From a bacterium (GTDB lineage: Bacteria; Pseudomonadota; Alphaproteobacteria; Rhodobacterales; Rhodobacteraceae): a stretch of DNA of 64,000 bases. The notes beneath the pieces are model-generated. The model had not been told where the DNA came from. It ran no database searches and worked only from the letters and a program-made list of their open reading frames with translations. The translations under genes and the position numbers were made by a program. The stretch covers positions 124,001-188,000 of the forward strand of contig WGOE01000009.1 of the NCBI GenBank assembly GCA_016124195.1, read 5' to 3'. Below are positions 43,925-52,663 of this stretch, piece after piece. Every line of letters begins with the position of its first letter. Within the stretch, counting starts at the first letter, position 1.

Positions 43925-44788
43925 ATGGCGAAACTGGCGTTTCTGGGCTTGGGGGTGATGGGCTTCCCGATGGCGGGGCATCTGGCGGCCAAGGGGCATC
44001 AGGTGACCGTGTACAACCGCACCGCGGCCAAGGCCGAGGCCTGGGTGGCCAAGCATGGCGGCGCCATGGCGACCACGCCGCGCGCCGCAGCCGCGGGTGC
44101 CGATTTCGTACTGGCCTGCGTGGGCAATGACGATGACCTGCGCGCGGTCTGCCTTGGGCCCGATGGCGCCTTTGCCGGCATGGGTGCGGGCGCGGTCTTT
44201 GTCGATCACACCACGGTTTCGGCCGAGGTGACGCGCGAATTGGGGCAGGTTGCTGCCGGGCAGGGCAAGGGTTTTGTTGATGCTCCGGTCTCGGGCGGGC
44301 AGGCGGGGGCCGAGAATGGCGTCCTGTCCATCATGTGCGGCGGCACGGAGGCCGATTACGCCCGGGCCGAGCCGGTGATGCAGGCCTACGCGCGGATCTG
44401 CAAGCATCTCGGCGGGCCGGGGTCGGGCCAATTGGCCAAGATGATGAACCAGATCTGCATCGCGGGCCTGGTGCAGGGCCTGTCGGAGGCCTTGGCCTTT
44501 GGCGAGAAGGCCGGGATGGACGGGGCCGCCGTGGTCGAGGTGATCAGCCAGGGGGCGGCTGGCTCCTGGCAGATGGTCAACCGGCACAAGACCATGCTGG
44601 AGGGCAAGTTCGACTACGGCTTCGCGGTGGACTGGATGCGCAAGGATCTGGGCATCTGCCTTGACACTGCCAACAAGATAGGCGCGAGCCTGCCCGTCAC
44701 GGCGCTGGTCGATCAGTTCTATCAGGACGTACAACGGATGGGCGGCGGGCGCCATGACACATCCAGCCTGATCCGGCGCCTGAAATAG
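43925..44788 (+). CDS. Beta-hydroxyacid dehydrogenase (3-hydroxyisobutyrate dehydrogenase-like)
   Basis: A 287-residue NAD(P)-dependent oxidoreductase of the GarR/MmsB class. N-terminal Rossmann motif GLGVMGFPMAGHL (residues 8-20), the substrate motif DAPVSGGQAGAENG, and the catalytic lysine in AKMMNQ near residue 174. Substrates in the family include tartronate semialdehyde, 3-hydroxyisobutyrate and succinic semialdehyde. The ATG at 43925 has GAGGA at the right distance; a GTG at 43919 is less likely. Its TAG stop abuts a GTAGGATGGGC repeat. Confidence 0.9.
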   Translation: MAKLAFLGLGVMGFPMAGHLAAKGHQVTVYNRTAAKAEAWVAKHGGAMATTPRAAAAGADFVLACVGNDDDLRAVCLGPDGAFAGMGAGAVFVDHTTVSAEVTRELGQVAAGQGKGFVDAPVSGGQAGAENGVLSIMCGGTEADYARAEPVMQAYARICKHLGGPGSGQLAKMMNQICIAGLVQGLSEALAFGEKAGMDGAAVVEVISQGAAGSWQMVNRHKTMLEGKFDYGFAVDWMRKDLGICLDTANKIGASLPVTALVDQFYQDVQRMGGGRHDTSSLIRRLK

Positions 44789-44845
44789 GTAGGATGGGCG
44801 ATCCGCCCATCTTTCCGCCGGGATGGGCAGATCGCCCATCCTGCC
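44788..44845. repeat. GTAGGATGGGC hairpin doublet (second locus)
   Basis: GATGGGCG (44793-44800) pairs with CGCCCATC (44804-44811), and GGATGGGC (44821-44828) pairs with GCCCATCC (44834-44841). The 5' end GGTAGGATGGGC matches the locus at 22010. It lies between converging genes, like the first doublet, and starts on the last base of the dehydrogenase stop codon. Confidence 0.83.
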
Positions 44846-44869
44846 TTTTCCATGTCGAGCGCCCCCGGC

Positions 44870-45436
44870 TCAGGGGATGATGCGGCTGTATTTCACGCCT
44901 TGCAGCGTGGCCCCGGCGATCAGCCCCTGCTGGCCGAAGATCAGCGCCACGACGGGGTCCAGTTCGGTTGTGTCCTTGCCGATGCTGGCACCCTGTTCAG
45001 GGGTGGCATATTCCACGCCCGCGCCCGCCGCCCAGCCGCTGCCGCGCCGGAAGCTTTGCAAGGCGTCCTCGGTCAGGAAAAAGATCGCGTGGGCATATTG
45101 TTGCGCGCCGATCTGAAAGCCGAAGGAGGCCGAGGTGGCCGAGTAGTAATCCACCGTGACATCGTTGATCCGAAGCGCGCCGCGGCCATAGGATCCGCCG
45201 AAACCAAAGCCAGCCTCGGTCACAAGCGGCATGTACAAGACACCCTTGGCGGTGCGCGACAATTCGCGTGTGCCGGGATAGCGCGAGAACAGGTAATCGC
45301 GCGTCGCATCGACCCGCGCATCGATCTTTTGCGCGGCGTTCGAGCCGATGCCATTACCCATGATCGATCCGTCGCAGGCCGCAAGCCCTGCCGCCGCACC
45401 AAGGACCACAAAGTTCCGTCGGGAAATCACTGCCAT
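44870..45436 (-). CDS. SYLF/YSC84-type lipoprotein
   Basis: A 188-residue protein with a twin-arginine start (ISRRNFVVLGAAAG) running into a lipobox LAAC (Cys21), so probably a Tat-exported lipoprotein. The mature part matches the SYLF lipid-binding domain: AKGVLYMPLVTEAGFGFGGS, YGRGALRIND and a LDPVVALIFGQQGLIAGATL C-terminal segment. SYLF domains bind phosphoinositides in eukaryotes; the bacterial role is unclear, perhaps envelope related. 180 bases without a gene separate it from hemB (45437-45616). Confidence 0.87.
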   Translation of the reverse strand: MAVISRRNFVVLGAAAGLAACDGSIMGNGIGSNAAQKIDARVDATRDYLFSRYPGTRELSRTAKGVLYMPLVTEAGFGFGGSYGRGALRINDVTVDYYSATSASFGFQIGAQQYAHAIFFLTEDALQSFRRGSGWAAGAGVEYATPEQGASIGKDTTELDPVVALIFGQQGLIAGATLQGVKYSRIIP

Positions 45437-45616
45437 CTTGCTGCCTCTCGTTGCTTTACGGGCTCTGTGGCCCCGTTTGTTACAAGCTAGCAGAGCATGT
45501 CACCGTCGCCAAGCGTGGCGGCAGCCGAAAGCAAAGGCCCGCCGATTGATCTGCTGGCGCGCGCAGGGCGGGCCGGGGGCTCTGGCGCGAGGATTTGTAG
45601 CGGAATGCAGACCGGC

Positions 45617-46624
45617 TCAGGCCCTTCCGGCCCGGATGGCCCGCGCGGCCTCGAGCGCGAAATAGGTCAGCACCCCATCACAGCCGGCGCGGCGGAAGGC
45701 CATCAGGCTTTCGAGCATGGATTTCTCGCCGTCGATCCAGCCGTTGAGCGCCGCGCCCTTCAGCATCGCGTATTCGCCCGAAACCTGATAGGCATAGGTC
45801 GGGGCGCCGAAAGTGTCCTTCACCCGGCGGCAGATGTCGAGATAGGGCATTCCGGGCTTGACCATCACCATGTCGGCGCCGGCCATCAGGTCGCGTTCGA
45901 CCAGACGCAGCGCCTCGTCCGAATTGGCCGGGTTCATCTGGTAGGTCTTCTTGTCGCCCTTGAGCGCGCCGCTCGCCCCCACCGCATCGCGGAACGGCCC
46001 GTAGAAGGCCGAAGCATATTTGGCGGCATAGGACAGGATCGCGACGTGCTTGTGGCCCGCAGCCTCCAGCGCCTGACGGATGGCGCCGATCCGGCCGTCC
46101 ATCATGTCAGAGGGGCCAAGGATGTCGGCACCGCTTTCGGCCTGGGCCAGGGCCATGCGGACCAGGCATTCCACCGTTTCATCATTCAGGATATGACCGT
46201 CGACCACCAGCCCGTCATGCCCGTTGGAATTGTAGGGATCGAGCGCCACATCCGTCATGACCGCAATTTCGGGCACCGCGGCCTTGATGGCGCGGATGGC
46301 GCGGTTGGTCAGGTTGTCGGGGTTCCAGGCCTCGACGCAATCGGCCGTCTTCACTTCGGGCAGGGTATAGGGAAACAGGCAGATCGCCGGGATGCCAAGC
46401 GAAGCGGCCTCTTCCGCGGCCTTGACCACCAGATCGACCGAGCGGCGCACCACGCCGGGCATCGAGGCCACGGGCTGGGTCACACCCACGCCATCGCAAA
46501 GAAAGACCGGCCAGATCAGGTCACCCACGGACAGCGAATTTTCCTGCGACAGCGCGCGCAGCGCGGGCGAGGCGCGCAGGCGGCGGAAGCGGGCGGCGGG
46601 AAAGGCGGCAGAGATCGGGCGCAT
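45617..46624 (-). CDS. hemB: Porphobilinogen synthase (delta-aminolevulinic acid dehydratase)
   Basis: A 335-residue enzyme that joins two 5-aminolevulinates into porphobilinogen for heme, bacteriochlorophyll and cobalamin. The Schiff-base lysines are in LSYAAKYASAFYG and MVKPGMPYLD. The zinc-binding cysteine cluster of animal enzymes is replaced (DVALDPYNSNGHDG), as in R. capsulatus, whose enzyme is reported not to need metal. The ATG at 46624 has a GGAGG site; the frame is open to 46768. Divergent from the membrane protein gene at 46717. Confidence 0.96.
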   Translation of the reverse strand: MRPISAAFPAARFRRLRASPALRALSQENSLSVGDLIWPVFLCDGVGVTQPVASMPGVVRRSVDLVVKAAEEAASLGIPAICLFPYTLPEVKTADCVEAWNPDNLTNRAIRAIKAAVPEIAVMTDVALDPYNSNGHDGLVVDGHILNDETVECLVRMALAQAESGADILGPSDMMDGRIGAIRQALEAAGHKHVAILSYAAKYASAFYGPFRDAVGASGALKGDKKTYQMNPANSDEALRLVERDLMAGADMVMVKPGMPYLDICRRVKDTFGAPTYAYQVSGEYAMLKGAALNGWIDGEKSMLESLMAFRRAGCDGVLTYFALEAARAIRAGRA

Positions 46625-46716
46625 GGTGGCCTCCGAACATGGCTTGGGGCTTGCAGGTTTCGTCCTTGCCTGACATGGAATGATTGAAGGCTCAAGGGCT
46701 GAGAAGGGACCTGTTG

Positions 46717-47241
46717 TTGACCTGGTATCAGATGCTGGTCGAGATGATCGACCTCCGTTCGTTTTCAAACCTGTGGTACTGGATCGCGCTGGCCGTCATA
46801 TGGTCTTCGGCGAGCCATTGGGTCTTGGGCGTGCCTTACGACATGGTGGCGCGCGCGCATCGTCAGGGCGGGGCGGCGCAGGAGGATCTGGAAACGCTGG
46901 TGCGGATCAACACGTCGCGCATGCTCTATTTCTCGCGCGAGCGCGGGCCCTGGCTCGTGGGCTTCGTCTGTTTCCTCGCCACGGTGCTGGTTCTGATGGG
47001 TTTTGTCTACCGGGTCGAATTCGCCCAGGCGGTACTGTTCCTCTTCGTGCCGCTCTGCGGTCTGGGCTATCTGTCGCTGCGGTCGGCCCTCAAGGTCGAG
47101 GCGGGCGAAGGGCAGGGCGAGGCCTTGCACCGCCGTCTGTTCTATCATCGTCTGTCCGTGCAGGCCTTGGGGATGGTGTCGATCTTCGTCACCTCGATGT
47201 ACGGCATGTATGTCAACGCTCATCTTTTCGTGTCGCATTAG
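46717..47241 (+). CDS. Conserved Rhodobacterales membrane protein, upstream of mfd
   Basis: About 174 residues with four hydrophobic helices, reading TWYQMLVEMIDLRSFSNLWY at the N-terminus. Relatives in Rhodobacteraceae carry the label component of SufBCD complex, from memory; no Suf gene is nearby and that label looks unreliable. The frame is open from 46684, but no ATG fits: TTG at 46717, seven bases after AAGGGA, best matches relatives' length, with ATG 46732 as the alternative. Only three bases separate its stop from the mfd start, so the two are probably cotranscribed. Confidence 0.75.
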   Translation: MTWYQMLVEMIDLRSFSNLWYWIALAVIWSSASHWVLGVPYDMVARAHRQGGAAQEDLETLVRINTSRMLYFSRERGPWLVGFVCFLATVLVLMGFVYRVEFAQAVLFLFVPLCGLGYLSLRSALKVEAGEGQGEALHRRLFYHRLSVQALGMVSIFVTSMYGMYVNAHLFVSH

Positions 47242-47244
47242 GCC

Positions 47245-50200
47245 ATGGCGGACCGCATTCTTCTTGGGGGCGCGCCGGAAGGCTATGACGCACGTCTGGT
47301 GGCCCGCGAATTGGCGCGTGGCCAAGCCGTGATCCATGTCGCGCGCGAGGATCGCCGGATGGAGGCGATGCGCGCAGCCCTGGCCGTGATGGCGCCCGGC
47401 ACCGTGGTGCTGGAGTTTCCGGCCTGGGACTGCCTGCCCTATGACCGCGTCTCGCCCAACCCCGAGATCGGGGCGCGGCGCATGGCGACGCTCGCGGCGC
47501 TGGCCTCGGGCCTGTCTGCCCCCTTTGTGCTGCTGACCACGCTCAACGCCGCCACGCAGCGCATTCCGGCGCGCGCCGTGCTGGAGACGGCGAGTTTTGC
47601 CGCCAAGGTTGGCGACCGGGTCGATGAGGCCCGGCTGAAGCGGTTCCTGGCCAACATGGGATTTTCTCCAGTCTCGACCGTCAGCGAGCCGGGCGATTTC
47701 GCCCTGCGCGGCGGCATCGTCGATATCTTTCCGCCCGGGCGCGGCGGGCCGGTGCGGCTTGACTTCTTCGGCGACCAACTCGACGGCATCCGCCGGTTCG
47801 ACCCGGTCACCCAGCGCACCACGCAAAAGCTGACCTCGGTCGAATTTGCGCCCATGTCCGAGGTTTTGCTGGACGAGGCCGCCATCGCCCGGTTCCGCCA
47901 GAACTACCGCGTCGAATTTGGCGCGGGCGGATCGGACGATCCGCTTTACGAGGCGGTGACGGCAGGGCGCAAGCATCAGGGGATGGAGCATTGGCTGCCC
48001 TTCTTCCACGAAAGGCTCGAGACGCTGTTCGATTATCTGCCGGCCGCCTCGGTCATGCTGGATGATCAGGTCACCGCCGCCCGCCTGTCGCGGTGGGAGG
48101 GGATTGCCGACCAGTATGACGCCCGCCACGAGGCGATGACGGCCAAGGGGCGGCTGGATTCGGTCTACAAGCCCTCGGCGCCCGAGCTTTTGTATCTGGA
48201 CGATGCGGCCTGGGAAGAGGCCCTGGCCAATCACCGCGTGGTGCAGCTGTCGCCGCTGGCCCAGGCGCCGGGGCCGGGTGTGCTGGATGCGGGGGGGCGG
48301 ATCGGCCGCAGCTTCGCCCCGGAACGCCAACAGGAAAATGTCAGCCTTTTCGGGGCCTTGGCCGACCATCTTCGCGCGGAACTGCGTGAGCGGCAGGTGG
48401 TGATCGCCTCTTATTCCGATGGGGCGCGCGAACGGCTCAAGGGGCTGCTGGAAGATCAGAAGATCAAATCCATTCACGAAATCAAGGACTTCCGCGAGGT
48501 TCCCGAAGGGCGTGGTTCGCTGTTCCTGATGGTCTGGGGGCTGGAGGCGGGCTTTGTGGCGCCCGGCCTGACGGTGATTTCCGAACAGGACGTGCTGGGC
48601 GACCGCATGGTCGGGCGCCCGCGCAAGAAGCGCAAGGCTGACAACTTCCTGCGCGAGGTTGATACCCTGACCCCGGGCGATCTGGTCGTGCATGTCGAAC
48701 ATGGCGTGGGGCGCTATCTGGGGCTGGAAACCATCACCGCCCTTGGCGCGCCGCATGCCTGCGTCGCCTTGGAATATGCTGAAAACGCGAAACTTTATCT
48801 GCCGGTCGAGAATATCGAGCTTCTGTCGCGCTATGGCCATGAGGACGGGCTTCTGGACCGTCTGGGCGGCGGCGCCTGGCAGGCCAAGAAGGCGAAACTC
48901 AAGGAACGCATCCGCGAGATTGCCGACAAGCTGATGCGGGTCGCGGCCGAACGTGCGCTGCGCCACGCCCCGATCCTGGAGGCGCCGCATTCGATCTGGG
49001 AGGCCTTTGCCGCCCGCTTCCCCTATACCGAAACCGATGACCAACTGGCCGCGATCGCCGATGTGGTGGCCGATCTGGAAAAGGGCTCGCCCATGGACCG
49101 GCTGATCGTCGGCGACGTGGGCTTTGGCAAGACCGAGGTCGCCATCCGCGCGGCCTTTGTGGCGGCGCTGTCGGGTCAGCAGGTCGCGGTGATCTGCCCG
49201 ACCACGCTGCTGGCGCGCCAGCACTACCGCAGCTTTGCCGAGCGGTTTCGCGGATTCAACATATCCGTCAAGCCCTTGTCACGCTTTGTTTTAGCGAAGG
49301 AGGCCAATGCCACCCGCGCGGGCCTCGCCGATGGGTCGGTCGATATCGTGGTGGGCACCCATGCCTTGCTGGCCAAAGGCGTCAGCTTCAAGAACCTCGG
49401 CCTGATGGTGATCGACGAGGAACAGCACTTTGGCGTCAGCCACAAGGAACGGCTGAAGGAGATGCGGTCCGAGGTCCACGTCCTGACCCTGACCGCCACG
49501 CCGATCCCGCGCACCCTGCAACTGAGCCTGACCGGCGTGCGCGACCTGTCGATCATCGCCACACCTCCGGTCGACCGGCTGTCGATCCGCACCTATGTTT
49601 CGGAATTCGACACGATCACGATCCGCGAGGCGTTGCTGCGCGAACATTATCGCGGCGGCCAAAGCTTTTACGTGGTCCCGCGCATCTCTGATCTGCACGA
49701 GATCGAGGATTTCCTGAAGACCCATGTCCCCGAGGTGACCTATGTCATCGCCCACGGCCAGCTTGCGGCGGGCGAGCTTGATGACCGGATGAACCAGTTC
49801 TACGACGGCAAATATGACGTGCTCCTGGCCACGACCATCGTGGAATCGGGGCTGGACATCCCCACCGCCAACACGATGATCGTGCACCGCGCCGACATGT
49901 TCGGCCTGAGCCAGCTTTACCAGATCCGCGGCCGTGTCGGCCGGTCAAAGACCCGCGCCTATGCTTACCTGACCACCAAACCCCGCGCGCCCCTGACTCC
50001 GCAGGCCACAAAACGTCTGCGGCTCCTGGGCAGCCTCGACAACCTTGGTGCGGGCTTCAACCTTGCCAGCCACGACCTTGACCTGCGCGGCGCCGGCAAC
50101 CTTCTGGGCGAGGAACAATCCGGCCATATCAAGGAAGTGGGCTACGAACTTTACCAGCAGATGCTGGAGGAAACGATCGCCAAGATCAAATCGGGCGAGT

Positions 50201-50685
50201 TGCAGGGCCTGTCCGCGCTGGATGACAGCTGGTCGCCGCAGATCAACCTCGGCGTGCCGGTGATGATCCCCGAGGATTACATTCCCGATCTGGACGTGCG
50301 GCTTGGGCTTTATCGCCGCCTGTCGAGCCTTGGCGCCAAGGTGGAACTTGAAGGCTTTGCCGCCGAGCTCATCGACCGCTTCGGCCCCCTGCCGAAAGAG
50401 GTCAACACGCTGATGGTGATCGTACGCATCAAGGCCCTGTGCAAGATGGCCGGCGTCTCGCGGCTGGATGTCGGCCCGAAAGGCGCCAATGTGCAGTTCC
50501 ATAACGACAAATACGCCAATCCGGCGGGTCTGGTGGAGTTTGTGAAGGCGCAGGGCCCCGCCGCGCGCATTCAGGGCAACAAGATCGTGCTGATCGGTGA
50601 GATGAAATCCGAAGCCGACCGCATCAAGGGCGCCTTCAACATTGCGCGTGAATTGGCCGAACGGGTCAAGAAGCCAAAGGCTTAG
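47245..50685 (+). CDS. mfd: Transcription-repair coupling factor Mfd
   Basis: A 1146-residue translocase that removes RNA polymerase stalled at DNA damage and recruits UvrA. The N-terminal UvrB-like region (residues 1 to about 350), the RNA-polymerase-interacting CarD/RID domain at about 470 (PGDLVVHVEHGVGRYLGLE), the RecG-like motor with Walker A GDVGFGKTE (about residue 630) and DEEQHFG motif II, and a C-terminal TRCF domain are all visible. Full length, with no breaks. Confidence 0.97.
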   Translation: MADRILLGGAPEGYDARLVARELARGQAVIHVAREDRRMEAMRAALAVMAPGTVVLEFPAWDCLPYDRVSPNPEIGARRMATLAALASGLSAPFVLLTTLNAATQRIPARAVLETASFAAKVGDRVDEARLKRFLANMGFSPVSTVSEPGDFALRGGIVDIFPPGRGGPVRLDFFGDQLDGIRRFDPVTQRTTQKLTSVEFAPMSEVLLDEAAIARFRQNYRVEFGAGGSDDPLYEAVTAGRKHQGMEHWLPFFHERLETLFDYLPAASVMLDDQVTAARLSRWEGIADQYDARHEAMTAKGRLDSVYKPSAPELLYLDDAAWEEALANHRVVQLSPLAQAPGPGVLDAGGRIGRSFAPERQQENVSLFGALADHLRAELRERQVVIASYSDGARERLKGLLEDQKIKSIHEIKDFREVPEGRGSLFLMVWGLEAGFVAPGLTVISEQDVLGDRMVGRPRKKRKADNFLREVDTLTPGDLVVHVEHGVGRYLGLETITALGAPHACVALEYAENAKLYLPVENIELLSRYGHEDGLLDRLGGGAWQAKKAKLKERIREIADKLMRVAAERALRHAPILEAPHSIWEAFAARFPYTETDDQLAAIADVVADLEKGSPMDRLIVGDVGFGKTEVAIRAAFVAALSGQQVAVICPTTLLARQHYRSFAERFRGFNISVKPLSRFVLAKEANATRAGLADGSVDIVVGTHALLAKGVSFKNLGLMVIDEEQHFGVSHKERLKEMRSEVHVLTLTATPIPRTLQLSLTGVRDLSIIATPPVDRLSIRTYVSEFDTITIREALLREHYRGGQSFYVVPRISDLHEIEDFLKTHVPEVTYVIAHGQLAAGELDDRMNQFYDGKYDVLLATTIVESGLDIPTANTMIVHRADMFGLSQLYQIRGRVGRSKTRAYAYLTTKPRAPLTPQATKRLRLLGSLDNLGAGFNLASHDLDLRGAGNLLGEEQSGHIKEVGYELYQQMLEETIAKIKSGELQGLSALDDSWSPQINLGVPVMIPEDYIPDLDVRLGLYRRLSSLGAKVELEGFAAELIDRFGPLPKEVNTLMVIVRIKALCKMAGVSRLDVGPKGANVQFHNDKYANPAGLVEFVKAQGPAARIQGNKIVLIGEMKSEADRIKGAFNIARELAERVKKPKA

Positions 50686-50714
50686 TGCGTGCGCCTCATG
50701 TAGTGCGCGAAGGA

Positions 50715-51911
50715 TCAGCCGTGGCGCTTGCGCGCTTGCAGGATCAGCACCAGCGCCAGACCGGAAAAGACCAGGATCCAGGACAGCATCGGCAAGGGCG
50801 TGCCATTGAAGGCCTGGCCCACCGGGATTGCCAGAATGACCGAGCCCACCGTCGAGGTGGCCGTGATCAGCGAGGCGGCAAAGCCCGCGATATGGCCCAG
50901 ATCCTCCATCGCCAGGGCGTTCAGGTTGCCGATCGTCAGGCCCATCATCGCGAAAAGGCCGATGGCCCAGATCAGGAAGGGCGCAAAGCTCCACCCGCCG
51001 AAGGCGCCGGTGGCGAGGCCCGTCAGCATCACAAAGGTAAGTACGACCTGTGCCAGATAGGTCAGCACCAGCACCCGGTGCATCCCCATCCGCACCACCA
51101 CGCGCGAATTCACGAAAGACCCGCTGATGGCGCAAAGGGCGATCACGGTGAACCAGAGGGGGAAGCTTTCGCCCCGATGGAAATACTGATCGAAAATCCC
51201 CTGGATCGAGGAGAGCGTGGCAAAGAGGCAGGCCGAGGTCAGGGTCTGGCAGGCGGTGGCGATCAGCGCGGTGCGGTGCCGGATCAGTTCATTGCCCGCC
51301 GCGATCAGCAGACCGAACTGCAAGGGGCGCCGTGCCGGGCGCGGCAGGGTCTCGGGCTGGCGCAGCATGAGCCAGGCGTTGGTCGCCAGCGAGAACAGCA
51401 CGAAGACCAGGAAAATGTCGCGCCAACCGCCGATCAGCATGACGCCCTTGCCCATCAAGGGCGCCACGGCGGGCATCAGGGTGAAGATCATCATCACGAA
51501 GGACACGATCCGCGCCATGTCGCGCCCCTTGAACAGATCGCGCACCATGGCCATGCCCACGGCGCGCGGGCCGGCGCCGCCGATGCCCTGCAGGACCCGG
51601 GCGAACAGGAGCGTCTCAAGCGAGCTTGCGCTGAAACACATCAGCGCTGCGGTCAGATAGATCACGCCGCTGGCGACGATCACCGGCTTGCGCCCGAAGG
51701 CATCCGACAGCGGGCCGGAAACCAGCGTGCCAAGGCCAAGGCCGAAGACGAAGCTCGTCACCACCAGTTGCGCGAGGTTCGGGGCCCGCGGCGTCAGCGC
51801 GGCGGCGATCTGCGGCAGGGCGGGCAGCATGGAATCGATGGCCAGCGACACCGTGGCGAACATCATCGCCATCAGCGCCACGAATTCCCGCTGTTTGAGC
51901 GGCTTAGGCAT
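50715..51911 (-). CDS. Bcr/CflA-type MFS drug exporter
   Basis: A 398-residue MFS transporter of the Bcr/CflA group with twelve helices: MALATVSLAIDS-type N-terminus (here MMFATVSLAIDSMLPALPQI), motif A GPLSDAFGRKPVI near residue 72 and the R-x-L-Q-G-x-G motif RVLQGIGGAGPRAVGMAM near residue 103. It should export amphiphilic drugs or peptides by proton antiport. It overlaps the DsbA-like gene by 8 bases, so the two share a transcript. The family start used here is the ATG at 51911. Confidence 0.9.
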   Translation of the reverse strand: MPKPLKQREFVALMAMMFATVSLAIDSMLPALPQIAAALTPRAPNLAQLVVTSFVFGLGLGTLVSGPLSDAFGRKPVIVASGVIYLTAALMCFSASSLETLLFARVLQGIGGAGPRAVGMAMVRDLFKGRDMARIVSFVMMIFTLMPAVAPLMGKGVMLIGGWRDIFLVFVLFSLATNAWLMLRQPETLPRPARRPLQFGLLIAAGNELIRHRTALIATACQTLTSACLFATLSSIQGIFDQYFHRGESFPLWFTVIALCAISGSFVNSRVVVRMGMHRVLVLTYLAQVVLTFVMLTGLATGAFGGWSFAPFLIWAIGLFAMMGLTIGNLNALAMEDLGHIAGFAASLITATSTVGSVILAIPVGQAFNGTPLPMLSWILVFSGLALVLILQARKRHG

Positions 51912-52560
51912 CAGGGCCCCGCGCGCCAGCATCGAGGCCCGCGAGTTCGCCGATCACCTGACCCCAAAGCTCGGGCGGTTGTGCGCCCGACAGGACATAT
52001 TGGTTGGCGATCACAAAGGTCGGCACCGCGTTCACCCCGCGTTCGCGGGCATGGGCCTCGCGGCCGCGGATCAGGTCCAGATCGGCATCAGAGGCCAGCA
52101 GGCGTTCGACTACGCCGCGCTCCATCCCGGCCTCGGCCCCGATATCGGCCAGGACGGCGGGGTCGCCGATGTCACGCCCCTCGACCCAATAGGCGCGGAA
52201 CAGGGCCGCGACCATCAGGCTTTGCCGCCCCTCGAGCCCGGCCCAATGGATCAGCCCATGCGCATTCAGCGTGTTGGGGATGCGTTGCGGCACATCGGGA
52301 TCCATCGTGACACCGGCCTTGGTGGCAATGTCACGGAATTGCTGGTGGATCTGGGTCAGCCGCGCCTCGCCGCCAAAGCGGGCCATCAGATAGTCGCGCT
52401 TGACGACGCCCTCGGCCGGCATGCCGGGGTTGAGCTGAAAGGGATGCCATTCGATCTCGAAGGCGTGGTCGGGATGCGCCTCCAAAGCGCGGTCCAGATT
52501 GGCCTTGCCCAGATAGCACCACGGGCAGACCGGGTCGGAAAAGATGTCAAGCTTCACCAT
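51904..52560 (-). CDS. DsbA family oxidoreductase (FrnE-like)
   Basis: A 218-residue thioredoxin-fold DsbA protein without signal peptide, so cytoplasmic. It has the active-site CPWC at about residue 12 (SDPVCPWCYLGKANLD), the long helical insertion, and the cis-proline region VNAVPTFVIANQY. FrnE-like proteins are cytoplasmic disulfide isomerases linked to oxidative stress. Two starts are possible, the ATG at 52560 (used) or four codons upstream at 52572; neither has a strong ribosome binding site. It is coupled to the Bcr-type exporter by overlap. Confidence 0.9.
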   Translation of the reverse strand: MVKLDIFSDPVCPWCYLGKANLDRALEAHPDHAFEIEWHPFQLNPGMPAEGVVKRDYLMARFGGEARLTQIHQQFRDIATKAGVTMDPDVPQRIPNTLNAHGLIHWAGLEGRQSLMVAALFRAYWVEGRDIGDPAVLADIGAEAGMERGVVERLLASDADLDLIRGREAHARERGVNAVPTFVIANQYVLSGAQPPELWGQVIGELAGLDAGARGPDA

Positions 52561-52663
52561 GGCAAACCCCATCGTTGTGTTGGCCGTCTCAAACGCAGGA
52601 CGGGCGGCCGGGTCAACTGTGAAATCATCTGGCCCCTGTGCGCCGGCGCGCAGGCTCTGCGCC

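Noticed and set aside
41342-44839. 1165-codon reading of the acylase frame
   Set aside because: The extra 344 codons run antisense through the dehydrogenase gene. The family start is at 43807, followed by a proper membrane anchor.
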